This document shows, one piece after another, positions 34,599-44,380 of a stretch of 64,000 bases of DNA. The stretch covers positions 1-64,000 of the forward strand of contig NZ_KI629785.1 in NCBI RefSeq assembly GCF_000503775.1. The letters run 5' to 3'. Source of the DNA: Brevibacillus panacihumi W25. GTDB lineage: Bacteria > Bacillota > Bacilli > Brevibacillales > Brevibacillaceae. A model generated the notes under the pieces. The model ran no database searches and was not told the DNA's origin. It worked only from the letters and a program-made list of their open reading frames with translations. Numbering within the stretch: the stretch's first letter is position 1; every line of letters starts with the position of its first letter. Position numbers and translations under genes: made by a program.

Positions 34599-34799
34599 TT
34601 AGCGGGCCAGTTGTTGTTCTGCGAAGCTCACCAGACGCTTAGTAATTTCTCCACCAACCGAACCGTTTTGACGAGAAGTAGTGTCTGGTCCCAGATTTAC
34701 ACCAAACTCTGCTGCGATCTCATACTTGAGTTGGTCCAGAGCTTGGTTCGCTTGAGGAACTAACAGGTTGTTGCTGTTACCGCTGTTGTTGTTCGCCAT
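34599..34799 (-). CDS. Alpha/beta-type small acid-soluble spore protein
   Basis: 66 aa. [20 protein letters not shown], then [14 protein letters not shown] and [11 protein letters not shown] are the hallmarks of SspA/SspB-type proteins, including the EFGV site cut by the germination protease GPR. These proteins coat DNA in dormant spores and protect it from UV and heat. GGGAGG precedes ATG 34799. It shows the organism forms endospores; transcription by sigma-G is expected from the family. Confidence 0.97.
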   Translation of the reverse strand: MANNNSGNSNNLLVPQANQALDQLKYEIAAEFGVNLGPDTTSRQNGSVGGEITKRLVSFAEQQLAR

Positions 34800-35049
34800 G
34801 ATTGATTCCTCCCTAAGCGTTTTTTCTCCTGTGACGTTACCCTTCAGCCTAGGCTTTTTGTGTGAGGGTCAGGAGATTTTTTTGTACAAGAGATGAGTTG
34901 TCCTCACCTCTTGTGGTACTATCATTCCTCCGTCGCTGCCAAGCATACGTGTTTTCCAATAGCAATTTCTGTAAAAGCGCATTGACCCTCGCATTGACCC
35001 TATTGTGCTATAATGTTTGGGACAAGTTCGTACGAGAGGAGTCACGTTT

Positions 35050-35925
35050 GTGAATCAATCCAAAATCCTGCTCATCGACGGCATGAGCTTTTTGTTCCGC
35101 GCGTTTTACGCTTCCGCATGGTCAGGCGGGTATCGCCAAACTTCAGATGGCATCTACACGAATGCCGTGTATGGCTTTACCAAAATGATGCTCGATTATG
35201 CCGACCTCGTGCGGCCCACACATCTGGTAGTCGGCTGGGATGTCGCTTCCCGTGAATCACTTGTGCGCAGTCAATGGTATGACGGGTACAAATCAAATCG
35301 ACAAGCGCCCCCTGAGGAATTGGTTCCTCAATTTGATCTGGTCAAAGAAGTGACCGAAGCTTTTGCTGTTCCCAATCTCGGCTGCCCTGGCTTTGAAGGC
35401 GACGATATTCTCGGGACGTTAAGCGAGCAGCTGTCTTCGGAAGGGCATCAGATTGTCATCGCAACCGGCGATTACGACAGCCTGCAGCTCGTCTCGGAAC
35501 AGGTAAGTGTAAAAATACTGAAAAACGGCGGCAAGCATGAACATTACACGCCGCAAAGCCTCTTGGCTGTCCGTGGAATCGTGCCGGAGCAGGTAGTTGA
35601 TGTAAAAGCTCTGATGGGCGACACTTCGGATTGTATTCCAGGCTGTCCTGGCATTGGTGAGAAGACGGCGACCAAATTGATTACGGAGCATGGCAACTTG
35701 GACAGCCTCTATGGCAACCTCACTGCTTGCACTCCGAAAATGCGAAGCAAGCTGGAAGAGCATCGCGACCAGGTGTACCTCAGCCAAAAACTGGCGACGA
35801 TCATTCGCGATGTACCGATCGAGTATACCTTGGAAGCAGCCAGATGGGAGTACGACTCTGCTGTGGTTAAAGAGAAGTTTGAACAACTGGAGTTTGGCCG
35901 CTCCCTCGTCACCCGGGTCGGCTAA
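35050..35925 (+). CDS. ypcP: 5'-3' exonuclease (YpcP-like, PolI N-terminal domain type)
   Basis: 291 aa from GTG 35050, preceded by GAGAGGAG. LLIDGMSFLFRAFYA, GWDVASRESLVRSQWYDGYKSNR, GFEGDDILGTL, IATGDYDSLQL and KALMGDTSDCIPGCPGIGEKTATKLI match the 5'-nuclease (FEN) domain with its acidic metal-binding residues and helix-hairpin-helix. It lacks polymerase domains, as YpcP does. It acts in primer removal and DNA repair. Confidence 0.92.
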   Translation: MNQSKILLIDGMSFLFRAFYASAWSGGYRQTSDGIYTNAVYGFTKMMLDYADLVRPTHLVVGWDVASRESLVRSQWYDGYKSNRQAPPEELVPQFDLVKEVTEAFAVPNLGCPGFEGDDILGTLSEQLSSEGHQIVIATGDYDSLQLVSEQVSVKILKNGGKHEHYTPQSLLAVRGIVPEQVVDVKALMGDTSDCIPGCPGIGEKTATKLITEHGNLDSLYGNLTACTPKMRSKLEEHRDQVYLSQKLATIIRDVPIEYTLEAARWEYDSAVVKEKFEQLEFGRSLVTRVG

Positions 35926-35930
35926 CAGCG

Positions 35931-35975
35931 AACCCCCTGGCATAGCGCCATCTCTGGCTACGCTAGGGGGTTTTT
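35931..35975 (+). terminator. Terminator of ypcP
   Basis: AACCCCCT (35931-35938) pairs with AGGGGGTT (35965-35972) and a branched inner stem; TTTTT follows. Confidence 0.8.
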
Positions 35976-35987
35976 GATACATAAAAT

Positions 35988-36401
35988 TTAGTTTTCTTCT
36001 TTGTCTTCAATCCCGTAAGATGCGTTCCTGTCCAACAGTTCACGTATGTTCCCTAAATAAGGCATAAGTGCCTCGGCTTCCAAAAGGGGCTTCCATTCGA
36101 TTCTTTGTATTTCTGCGTCTGTTGTTCCCAATGCGCCCCCTAAAATCTCCCCGCGAAACGTGATGAATGTGGCGTGTTCCTCGCCAATCACCTTCTCTCT
36201 TATGTGAATGACTGGGCCGATCTCGACATCCAGCCCTGTCTCTTCCTTTACCTCACGCACGGCCGCATCAATTAACATCTCTCCGTGTTCACGTTTCCCA
36301 CCAGGAAGACTCCAGAATCTCTCATTCTGAACAGTGAGTATTTTTTCCGTAGTCTGATCGTACAGAAGCACATATACCACATCCACATGAGTCACGATCA
36401 T
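35988..36401 (-). CDS. Nudix hydrolase
   Basis: 137 aa. The Nudix box begins GGKREHGEMLIDAAVRE and continues EETGLDVE, with all conserved Glu residues. It lacks other domains. Its ATG overlaps the MFS gene stop by 4 bp (ATGA), so the two are co-translated. It may clean the nucleotide pool or act on a nucleotide-linked metabolite. Confidence 0.93.
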   Translation of the reverse strand: MIVTHVDVVYVLLYDQTTEKILTVQNERFWSLPGGKREHGEMLIDAAVREVKEETGLDVEIGPVIHIREKVIGEEHATFITFRGEILGGALGTTDAEIQRIEWKPLLEAEALMPYLGNIRELLDRNASYGIEDKEEN

Positions 36402-37561
36402 TTTCCCAGCTCCTCTCCCTCCCTTTTATTTCCATACATCCGAAACATGACCAGACCAAAAAGCAAGCCCGCAAATGACAGAGAGGCCATTGTCAGAAAC
36501 AGCACCTGACCGCCAAAGGATTTATAGATCACGCCGCCTACATAAGACGCCAAAATCCCGGAAACACCGAAAAACAAGAGCGCCAGCACCGTTTGACCCG
36601 TTGCCCGCCACTCTGCAGGTACGATCCGATACAAGTATTGAATCGCCGCTGAGTAGAAGACGGGAAAGGTTACGATTTGCAGAATTTGCAAATACGCCAG
36701 CAGATGCGGATCCGTAAGAAAGGCGGAAATCAAAAATCGGAGGAAGAAAAACACAGCTGCAAACGTGATATAGAACATTTCCTTCCCCTTGCGCTGCCAC
36801 CAGAAGCTGACAGCAAAAACCAGAATCTCGCTTCCTGCCGCCAAAAACCAGGCCTGTCCAACCAATTCGGGACTTCCGCCCAGCTCCCGGATGTAGACGC
36901 CGAGGAACGTATCATTCATCCTTGTCGGGACCGAACAAAGAAAGACCAGCAAGAGGAACAGAAGGGTCTCCTTATGGCCCAAAAACTGTTTGAGGCTGCT
37001 CCAGGTTACGGGCTTCCCGGTAACGGGGGCATCCGGCATCAGCCAGATGATCACAAAACCGAGGATCCCGATCCCCGCAAAGAGCAAGGCGAGGCTGTTG
37101 GCCCCAAAATAGGACATGACGTATCCCGTTATTAACGAAAAGAACGCATATCCCGAAGCGCCGAAGGTACGAATCGAGCCATAGCTCACGCCTGATGTCT
37201 CCGAAATGGTGAAATTGAGACTCTCCGTCAACGGGTCGATCGGCATGAGGAAGAAATAGAGCAGCATCGCGAAGACGACAAGCTGCAAATAGCTGCTGGA
37301 GTCATAAAGCAAAAAACCGAATGCACTGGAAAAAAGCAGCAATAAGAGCATCACCTTGCGGATGGTTTTGGTTTTGTCGCTAATCATGCCCCATAAAGGC
37401 TGGGTGAACAGCGTGACAAAACCGCCTGTCCCAATAATAAAGCCGATCTGGGCAGGGTTTAAGCCCTGATCATCCAAATAGACAGGAAGAAAGGCGACAA
37501 ACATCGCCAGCAAGGAGAAGTATAAAAAGTTAAAGATGCGTAAAAGTCCTGGCGCTCGCAA
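36398..37561 (-). CDS. MFS transporter (LacY/HcaT-like)
   Basis: 387 aa with 12 predicted membrane helices. The loop 2-3 motif GMISDKTKTIRK is the MFS RXXXD-type signature. The overall pattern (YGSIRTFGASGYA) is like the phenylpropionate/LacY-like MFS_1_like group. It starts at TTG 37561 after GAGGGA. Substrate unknown. It precedes the overlapping Nudix gene. Confidence 0.88.
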   Translation of the reverse strand: MRAPGLLRIFNFLYFSLLAMFVAFLPVYLDDQGLNPAQIGFIIGTGGFVTLFTQPLWGMISDKTKTIRKVMLLLLLFSSAFGFLLYDSSSYLQLVVFAMLLYFFLMPIDPLTESLNFTISETSGVSYGSIRTFGASGYAFFSLITGYVMSYFGANSLALLFAGIGILGFVIIWLMPDAPVTGKPVTWSSLKQFLGHKETLLFLLLVFLCSVPTRMNDTFLGVYIRELGGSPELVGQAWFLAAGSEILVFAVSFWWQRKGKEMFYITFAAVFFFLRFLISAFLTDPHLLAYLQILQIVTFPVFYSAAIQYLYRIVPAEWRATGQTVLALLFFGVSGILASYVGGVIYKSFGGQVLFLTMASLSFAGLLFGLVMFRMYGNKREGEELGK

Positions 37562-37644
37562 AATAACTGATCCCTCTCGTCTATTTTATAATAAGGAAAA
37601 CAAAGCCACGTCATTGTAACACGGCTTCCCGAGAAAAGAAACAA

Positions 37645-37673
37645 ACTGACACTCATCCGTTGCAAGTGTCAGT
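37645..37673 (-). terminator. Terminator after the VWA-protein gene
   Basis: ACTGACACT (37645-37653) and AGTGTCAGT (37665-37673) form a perfect 9-bp stem followed on the minus strand by a T-rich stretch. Confidence 0.8.
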
Positions 37674-37677
37674 CCGC

Positions 37678-39387
37678 TTAATGAAAAACATCCAGCAGCA
37701 TCTCCGTGCTAGCCTCATCAGTCGTCTCCCAATTGGCAGCGAACCGAACCTGGTGGGATACTGCCAGGATGTCGTATGTCTGAACCAGGTGCTGGCGGGC
37801 TGAACCCACAATCAAGCTGTGCAGACGAAGCTGCCTGCTTTTGCCCAGTTCCGCCATTCGCTCGAGAACATAAGGCGAGATGCTCCCGATTCCATCCGTA
37901 ACCATGACGAAATCAGCACCACGAAAAGCCTTGTTCTGCTCAAGCAGTTCCATGCCCCTTTTTATCGGTGCATCAAAATGGGTACCGCCGCCATACGCCA
38001 TCTGTGCAAGAGCGTAAAAGGCAGTCCAGTCCGGTTTCCGGTGGTAGAGGATTTGTTCGCGCAGCTCTCCCTTGGCTCCAAACAACAGGAGAACAAAATC
38101 GCGTTTTTCCAGCATGGAGAGTGCGGCAAAAGTCATGACGAAAAGCTGTGCAAGACGAAGCTTGCCGCCGCGCATCGAATGCGAGGTATCCAGCATGCAG
38201 ATCACAGGCCCTTTCGGGGGTTCCTCCACCCAACCGGATGCATCATAGGTCATCAGCTTTTGATCCATCCATTTCAGAAAAAAATACGACTCGTAATCAG
38301 GGTCAGCCAATAGGGCTGCTTCGGATGGGAGCATGCGGGCAATGTCGGAGGATTGACGCAGGTCGTAATACTCCTCGGGTATCTGTCGTTTGCGGATCTC
38401 TCGCCTTTTGACACGGAAGTGATGGACCTGGCGACCAACCTCCTGCAAGAACTGAATCAGATCGGGGTGGCGCTTGAGTTTTTCCACCCATTTCAGATAC
38501 TGTTCGAAGCTTTGCCTGCGAAGCCTGCCCAAGTCATGCCCCCAGCTTCGATTGGCGAACTGCTGGCTTGCTGCAATCAATTCCTCGACAAACAGGCTGT
38601 CGACATCCTCCTGGGACAAAGAGGTTTTCAAGGCCTTCTCCAGCCATTGCCCCAGCTCCTGTTCAAATGCCTGAATCGTTTCTCTCTCCTGCCTGTCCAG
38701 CCGATCCATCTGCTTTTCGCGCTGTCCCAGCTCCTCCTCCAGCTTTTTCACCTTTTGCAGCAGCTTGCTGCGGCGTGTAAACTGAACGCGCATCTCTTCG
38801 CGAAGCTCCTCGATCCGCTGTTTCAAGGCATCGATTTCCGCCTGGACGAGCGGCTTCGTATCCCTTGCCTCTTGTTTTTCCTCCACGATCCGCTTTCCCA
38901 GCTGAAGGGTATAGCCGACCAATTGAAGCTGCGCTACCTGCTTTTCCGACAGCAGTTCCGAGATTTGTGCCTGCTCTTGACCGTCTTGTCCCTGCAGCAT
39001 GGTTAATCCTGCGAGCATCGGCGTGACGGTTTGCTCCTTTTCACGCTGCTTTACTTCCGCGGCGAAAGTCTCGGTCAGCCAAAGCAGAGCCTTTATCGCG
39101 GTCTTAAAAGCAGCACTGTCTCGACCAACGGTTCGCGGATGTATCATTTTCGTGAAATACTGCTTCATCAGAGTTCGGATCATCCACTTGTGAAAGGGAG
39201 TCGCTTCCTGTGTCTGATCGATCACCGGTTTCGGGAGATAGAAGACGAAAAAGAAATCTGCCAACAGCTCCAAATCAAACCAGGACGCTTGTTGACCCGC
39301 CTGTTCGACCCATTCCTTCGCGGTGCGGGAGGAAGAGAGATACGTCTCAAAGAGATAGCGATCTACCTGGCTGGTGCGAACAATCAT
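37678..39387 (-). CDS. VWA-domain protein, ViaA-like
   Basis: About 569 aa from ATG 39387, preceded by AGGAGG. A helical N-terminal half with a coiled coil (about residues 180-245) is followed by a C-terminal von Willebrand factor A domain: ICMLDTSHSMRGGKL holds the MIDAS DxSxS and FVMVTDGIGS the distal Asp. It is paired with the MoxR ATPase gene just upstream, 3 bases before, like ViaA with RavA. ViaA/RavA pairs act as chaperone-like complexes on metal-containing or membrane enzymes in proteobacteria; the target here is unknown. Confidence 0.85.
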   Translation of the reverse strand: MIVRTSQVDRYLFETYLSSSRTAKEWVEQAGQQASWFDLELLADFFFVFYLPKPVIDQTQEATPFHKWMIRTLMKQYFTKMIHPRTVGRDSAAFKTAIKALLWLTETFAAEVKQREKEQTVTPMLAGLTMLQGQDGQEQAQISELLSEKQVAQLQLVGYTLQLGKRIVEEKQEARDTKPLVQAEIDALKQRIEELREEMRVQFTRRSKLLQKVKKLEEELGQREKQMDRLDRQERETIQAFEQELGQWLEKALKTSLSQEDVDSLFVEELIAASQQFANRSWGHDLGRLRRQSFEQYLKWVEKLKRHPDLIQFLQEVGRQVHHFRVKRREIRKRQIPEEYYDLRQSSDIARMLPSEAALLADPDYESYFFLKWMDQKLMTYDASGWVEEPPKGPVICMLDTSHSMRGGKLRLAQLFVMTFAALSMLEKRDFVLLLFGAKGELREQILYHRKPDWTAFYALAQMAYGGGTHFDAPIKRGMELLEQNKAFRGADFVMVTDGIGSISPYVLERMAELGKSRQLRLHSLIVGSARQHLVQTYDILAVSHQVRFAANWETTDEASTEMLLDVFH

Positions 39388-39399
39388 TCCCCACACCTC

Positions 39400-40749
39400 C
39401 TACAGCGTATAATCGTAGTCCGTCCCCGGAATATCCTGGTCAAAAATGGTCCGGTAGGTACGCTGCAACTGCTGCAAAATCCGTTCTCCCTCAATCCGCA
39501 AATACGCAAATTTCACCGTGTATTTCTCGACGTTGTGAATCAGCCTGTTCTTTTCCAGGATAAAGGCATGGAGGTCTTTCTCTCGTTTCTGCCACTCCTG
39601 CAGGCGATTGCGCAATTCCTGAGCAGTCTGGGTCAATTGCTCCCTGCTTGCCTCCAGTAGTGTCCGGCTCTTCTCCATGGCCTCTTTGCCCAGCTTGGCC
39701 CCTACCTCTTTTTTAAACTGGAAGGCATGCAGCTCAGACTCCTTTTCCTTCCACTTGTCGGCGATCTGGGAATAATGGCGCAAGGGAAGCTCATCCTCCA
39801 GCTCTGCCTTCAACATCTCTGTGAACTGCTTTTCATACAGCTCTCGCATCACCGGGAGATCTTCCGGCACGTCCCACATCATATGCGGGGTATAGACAGT
39901 ATCCCAGATGGTGACTTCCTCACGGCCATGCAGGGCGGCAGAGGTTTTCCAGATCGTGGCGATCTTTTTCAAGCGGCGGTCTGACAAGCGGTATTCCTTT
40001 TCCTCCAGGCCTTGTTTGATCGAGAACAGGAAGTAGACCAAGGCTCCTGGAATTTTGACGTCTGCGGCTGCCTCCTGAATATCACGCACGTCGTAGAGCG
40101 AAAAGACGACAGGCATCGCGGTATTCGGCATGGTCAGCATTTTTTCGTAGCTGGCAGCATGCTGCAGGTATCCGACCTCGTAGCGGATCAAAAAACGGTC
40201 GTACAACGCAGACAGTTGTTCGTCATCCTCAGGCAATTCATTGGAGGCAGCGATCAAAAACTGGAGCGGGACCGGTTGCTTTTCCCGGCCGTTGAAATAA
40301 ATCCGCTCATTGAGGATCGAGAGCAACGAATTGAGAATGGCGCTGTTGGCTTTAAAGATTTCATCCAGGAAGACAAATTGCGCCCCTGGCAAATAGCCGG
40401 ACGTTTTGCGCACGTATTGATCCTGTTTTAATTGCTGCAAGGAAACCGGGCCGAATATCTCATCCGGTGTCGTAAAGCGAGTCAATAAATATTCAAACCA
40501 GTGTTCGGAACCAAAAAGCTGGGAGATGCCCCGGGCGAGCTGAGATTTTGCCGTGCCAGGAGGTCCGATCAACAGAACGTTTTCGCCGCTCATCATGCCG
40601 AGCAGCAGCAGCCGGATCAATTCGCTCCGTTCCAGAAAACGGCGTTCCAGCAGCTCGATGGCTTGATCCATTTTACGTAGAATGGGTGTAGGTGTTGGTG
40701 TGTGCATCTCAGCTGGCAAGTCGTCGCAACGCAAGGAAAACAACGACAC
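39400..40749 (-). CDS. MoxR-family AAA+ ATPase, RavA-like
   Basis: 449 aa from GTG 40749 after GAGGGGGG. Walker A LLIGPPGTAKSQLA, Walker B FVFLDEIFKAN, sensor 1 IAASNELPEDDEQLSALYDRFLIRYEV (Arg finger) are in RavA order. A C-terminal helical region (LEASREQLTQTAQELRNRL and coiled coil) follows. With the VWA gene it forms a bicistron. Family known from E. coli RavA-ViaA; in this phylum it is mostly uncharacterised. Confidence 0.88.
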   Translation of the reverse strand: MSLFSLRCDDLPAEMHTPTPTPILRKMDQAIELLERRFLERSELIRLLLLGMMSGENVLLIGPPGTAKSQLARGISQLFGSEHWFEYLLTRFTTPDEIFGPVSLQQLKQDQYVRKTSGYLPGAQFVFLDEIFKANSAILNSLLSILNERIYFNGREKQPVPLQFLIAASNELPEDDEQLSALYDRFLIRYEVGYLQHAASYEKMLTMPNTAMPVVFSLYDVRDIQEAAADVKIPGALVYFLFSIKQGLEEKEYRLSDRRLKKIATIWKTSAALHGREEVTIWDTVYTPHMMWDVPEDLPVMRELYEKQFTEMLKAELEDELPLRHYSQIADKWKEKESELHAFQFKKEVGAKLGKEAMEKSRTLLEASREQLTQTAQELRNRLQEWQKREKDLHAFILEKNRLIHNVEKYTVKFAYLRIEGERILQQLQRTYRTIFDQDIPGTDYDYTL

Positions 40750-40982
40750 GCCACTTCCCCCCTCGTTCTGATTTCCAGTTGTGATTCAGTTTCATTGCGG
40801 CTGCTCCACCATAAGGAGCATCGATGGTTGTTTTCTTATAGTCGCATAACGCGGATGAAAATGCCAGTTTTCGCGTCAGGATCAACGGTTTCCTGCTTTT
40901 GTGCGTTCACCCAAGTCTGATTTTTCGCATATCCTGTTGTCACAAGTACCTGCAACGGATGACAGACAAAGGAGGGCACAAG

Positions 40983-42371
40983 ATGGGGATTGAACTTGCC
41001 TGGCTGCATGGTGTATATGTGTTGTTCGTGCTCGGGATTATTCTCATGATGGTTTTGCGGCGTGACACCAGCCTGATCAGCATCGTCGGCATCGCCATCC
41101 TCGGTTTTACCGCCACAGGCTCTGTCATTGCATCGGTCGGTGGAATTTTCGGTAGCTTCATCTACGCGATCACAGAGCTTTTGCCCACGATCCTCGTCAT
41201 CTGCATCATTGTGGCTATGAGCCATGTGCTGACAGATACGGGCGTGAATGAAACAATGATCCGGCCCATGACGCATCTTGTTCGGAACGCTACGCTTGCG
41301 TATTGGGTGATTGGGATCGTGATGATGATCATTTCCTGGTTTTTCTGGCCGTCTCCTGCAGTTGCCCTGGTCGGGGCCGTCATGCTGCCTGTCGCAATAC
41401 GCGCGGGACTCCCGGCGATCGGTGTCGCCGTCGCCATGAACTTATTCGGACACGGTATCGCGCTATCTGGCGACTTCGTCATCCAAGGCGCACCATCATT
41501 GACAGCCAAAGCTGCCGGCATTCCGGTATCCGACGTGCTTCATGCGAGCATCCCGCTGGTGATTGTCATGGGTCTCGTCACGACTATTACGGCCTTCTGG
41601 TATTTGCGAAAAGACATGAAAATGGGTCTGGTTGCCCCGGCATCCGAGCATATATTTAGCGCGGATTCCTCCGTCAAAGCACCACTTCGCCCTGGTGTGA
41701 GAAAAACGTTGGCCTTCCTCGTGCCGCTTCTCTTTCTCCTAGACGTGATCGCCATGTTCGCTTTTGACCTTCTCGGCGGCGAAGCGACAGCCCTGGTAGG
41801 CGGGACTGCCTTGTTGATCCTGATCGTCTCTACCATGCTGGCACATAAGGAAAAAGGGCTGGAGCAGGTCACCACCCATTTGATTCAGGGATTTCAATTC
41901 GGCTTCAAAGTATTCGGCCCCGTGATCCCGATCGCAGCTTTCTTTTATATGGGCGACAGCGGTTTCATCTCGGTCTTCGGGGAAGTACTGCCTGCCGGTT
42001 CACAAGGCATTGTCAATGACCTGGGCGTAGCCTTGGCGCACACGATTCCTGTCAATAAAGAAGTGGCTGCCCTCACGCTGACTTCTGTCGGCGTCATCAC
42101 TGGGCTGGATGGTTCCGGCTTCTCTGGGATCACGCTCGCAGGCTCGATCGCACAATTATTTGCAACTGCGCTCGGAAATGGAATTGCTACACTGACAGCT
42201 CTGGGTCAAATTGCTGCGATTTGGGTCGGAGGCGGAACCTTGGTTCCCTGGGCATTGATCCCCGCAGCAGCGATTTGCGGTGTTGACCCGTTCGAGCTGG
42301 CACGGCGAAATCTCTACCCGGTCGTCATCGGTCTTCTGGTCACCACGATTTTTGCCATGTTTCTCTTATAA
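40983..42371 (+). CDS. Multi-pass permease of the ion-transporter (GntP/DcuC-like) type
   Basis: 462 aa from ATG 40983, which has AAAGGAGGG 8 bases upstream; the frame opens earlier at 40899 without a ribosome binding site. About 12 hydrophobic segments and two repeat-like halves (MNLFGHGIALSGD, GLDGSGFSGITLAGSIA) suggest an inverted-repeat ion-transporter fold. The substrate is unknown; gluconate or dicarboxylate is possible. It is divergent from the RavA-like gene. Confidence 0.75.
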   Translation: MGIELAWLHGVYVLFVLGIILMMVLRRDTSLISIVGIAILGFTATGSVIASVGGIFGSFIYAITELLPTILVICIIVAMSHVLTDTGVNETMIRPMTHLVRNATLAYWVIGIVMMIISWFFWPSPAVALVGAVMLPVAIRAGLPAIGVAVAMNLFGHGIALSGDFVIQGAPSLTAKAAGIPVSDVLHASIPLVIVMGLVTTITAFWYLRKDMKMGLVAPASEHIFSADSSVKAPLRPGVRKTLAFLVPLLFLLDVIAMFAFDLLGGEATALVGGTALLILIVSTMLAHKEKGLEQVTTHLIQGFQFGFKVFGPVIPIAAFFYMGDSGFISVFGEVLPAGSQGIVNDLGVALAHTIPVNKEVAALTLTSVGVITGLDGSGFSGITLAGSIAQLFATALGNGIATLTALGQIAAIWVGGGTLVPWALIPAAAICGVDPFELARRNLYPVVIGLLVTTIFAMFLL

Positions 42372-42373
42372 CA

Positions 42374-42419
42374 ACGAAAAAAGGCGGATGGGAATCGTAT
42401 CTCATCCGTCTTTTTTCGT
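42374..42419 (+). terminator. Terminator after the permease gene
   Basis: A 17-bp stem (42374-42390 with 42403-42419, one G.T pair) ends in CTTTTTTCGT. It may act both ways. Confidence 0.85.
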
Positions 42420-42482
42420 CTGTTTTCGAACAAGCTTCATACAATTTCTAGTACAAACCATCTGAAAGGAACGGACCTGGTT

Positions 42483-43508
42483 ATGAATTCTTGGAAAAAA
42501 AGCATTCAGATTGCAGCAACATACATCGGCACCGTGGTAGGAGCCGGATTTGCCAGCGGGCAGGAGATCATCGCTTTTTTCACCCTGTACGGTCACGCAG
42601 GGACATTCGGGATCCTGCTCTCCACAATCCTCTTTGTGTGGTTGGGCTATAAAATGATGTGGCTGGCTCATCAATTGCGCACTCCGTCCTATGAGTCGTT
42701 CAACCAGCGTTTGTTTGGCAATATCGCAGGGCGGGCTATCAACCTGTTCGTGTTTTTGACACTCTTTGGCGTCACTACCGTTATGCTGGCAGGGGCGGGA
42801 TCCATTCTGGAAGAGCAATTTCAGATTCCCTACCTGGTAGGGAGTGCCGGGACTGTCCTGATCGCATTGCTCATCTTGCGAAAAGGTCTGGAGCAGCTAA
42901 TGGCCGTCAATTCCATCGTCGTTCCAGCCATGCTTCTGTTTACACTCCTGATTCTGATAGACGGAAGCGCGACTCTCCCGCTATCTACGGAATTTCCTCA
43001 TTTTGAAGGTTTGCTCTGGAAAAGCATCCTCTATATCTCCTTCAACCTCGCCATGGCGCAATCTGTCCTCATTCCCATCGGTTTCTCTGTCCGTGATCCG
43101 GTCGTACTGCTGCGCGGAGCTATCGTGGGTGGCATCTGCCTCGGATTTATGCTGATCGTCATCCACACCGCCATGCTCGCCAACTGGCAGGAAGTTCGCT
43201 ACCTGGATGTTCCGATCCTGTTCATCACAGACGGCTGGAACAGATGGCTGCAATTGTTCTTGGTCTTCGTTCTGTTCTCCGAGATTTTCACTACCCTCAT
43301 CTCCAATGTTTTCGGAATTGGCCAGCAGATGCGCGAACTTTTTCAGGTGCCTGAAACTACGTCGTACCTATTCCTGTTTGGAACGGCATTTGTCCTCTGC
43401 CTGATCGGGTACTCTGAGCTGCTGATGTTCCTGTACCCTTTGTTTGGCTACCTGGGGCTTGCCACCTTGCTGCGAATCACATGGCCGGGTCGGGCTTTGA
43501 GGCGGTAA
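42483..43508 (+). CDS. ykvI: YkvI-like membrane transporter
   Basis: 341 aa with about 10 membrane helices. The N-terminal YIGTVVGAGFASGQEI resembles the substrate-ion motif of YkvI and of APC-superfamily transporters. AAAGGAAC precedes ATG 42483. YkvI's substrate is unknown. It is monocistronic and ends beside the tetR remnant. Confidence 0.85.
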   Translation: MNSWKKSIQIAATYIGTVVGAGFASGQEIIAFFTLYGHAGTFGILLSTILFVWLGYKMMWLAHQLRTPSYESFNQRLFGNIAGRAINLFVFLTLFGVTTVMLAGAGSILEEQFQIPYLVGSAGTVLIALLILRKGLEQLMAVNSIVVPAMLLFTLLILIDGSATLPLSTEFPHFEGLLWKSILYISFNLAMAQSVLIPIGFSVRDPVVLLRGAIVGGICLGFMLIVIHTAMLANWQEVRYLDVPILFITDGWNRWLQLFLVFVLFSEIFTTLISNVFGIGQQMRELFQVPETTSYLFLFGTAFVLCLIGYSELLMFLYPLFGYLGLATLLRITWPGRALRR

Positions 43509-43516
43509 TCCGCTGT

Positions 43517-43945
43517 CTAGGGACGCAGATACGATAGCAGCATCTCCTTCAGCATCCGCTGCTGGATGTGGATCGCGATATCTTCCTCCAGATAGGAGAT
43601 TGCCGATTTCAGGCTGATGTTATTGCCGAAGGTGCCATAGGCGTTGATGATGGTAATGATGGCTTCCTTGATTGGAATATCCTTGCGAATGGATCCGTCC
43701 ACTTTTCCATCCTCAATGATTTTCATAAGGATGAGTGCAATCACCCTCTGGGTCTCGATATACTCCTCGATGCCGTCGAGGGGTTTTTTCGCGAAGGAGG
43801 CATAGCTTTCGAATGCTTCGCGAAATCTCGCTGATTTCCATACCTCTTCCTTTTCCGTAGGATGTCCCATCAGATAGTCCAAAACCTGTTCCAATCTCTC
43901 ATAAGCAGAACCGTTGGTTGAGACGATTCCTTTCACGGTATGCAA
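43517..43945 (-). pseudogene. TetR-family regulator, N-terminal HTH deleted
   Basis: 142 aa of a typical TetR ligand-binding C-terminus (VKGIVSTNGSAYERLEQVL, then IEEYIETQRVIALILMK). No helix-turn-helix precedes it: the frame begins at a TTG at 43945 exactly where the opposite-strand SDR remnant starts. The DNA-binding domain is lost, so it is not functional. The deleted segment would have held both 5' ends and the promoter of a divergent tetR-SDR pair. Confidence 0.82.
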
Positions 43946-44323
43946 CTAGCGATTCCCTTGATGGAAAAAAACAACGGCGGTTCAATCGTAAACATCTCCT
44001 CCATCGCAGCTTTGACCGGAATGGCAGGAGCCGGCGCTTACACCGCTTCAAAAGGAGCTGTTCGCTCCATTACGAAAGCGGCAGCCGTCGATTACGGCAA
44101 GAAAAATATCCGCGTAAACTCGGTGCATCCTGGTTATATCGAAACACCAATGAGTGCGCCATCGATGGCGGCGTACAAGGATTACTTCCTGTCGCAAATC
44201 GCGTTGCCTGACCTGGGACAAGCGGAAGAGGTAGCCGCTGCCGTTCTGTTCCTCGCATCCGACGAAGCGAGCCATATTACGGGGATTGAGCTGCCCGTCG
44301 ATGGCGGGGTAACGGCGAAATAA
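43937..44323 (+). pseudogene. Short-chain dehydrogenase, N-terminal half deleted
   Basis: About 128 aa of a classical SDR C-terminal half: NNGGSIVNISSIAALTGMAG, YTASKGAV (catalytic Tyr-x3-Lys), HPGYIETPM and a SHITGIELPVDGGVT ending. The N-terminal GxxxGxG nucleotide-binding fold is absent. The first SDR-like residues (GMQLAIPLMEK) begin at the junction with the tetR remnant. Not functional. Confidence 0.85.
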
Positions 44324-44339
44324 AGTACAAGGACAGCAA

Positions 44340-44380
44340 AAAAACTGCTTTTATCCATTCTACGGATAGAAGCAGTTTTT
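44340..44380 (+). terminator. Terminator after the SDR remnant
   Basis: AAAAACTGCTTTTATCC (44340-44356) pairs with GGATAGAAGCAGTTTTT (44364-44380), nearly perfect. Confidence 0.85.
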
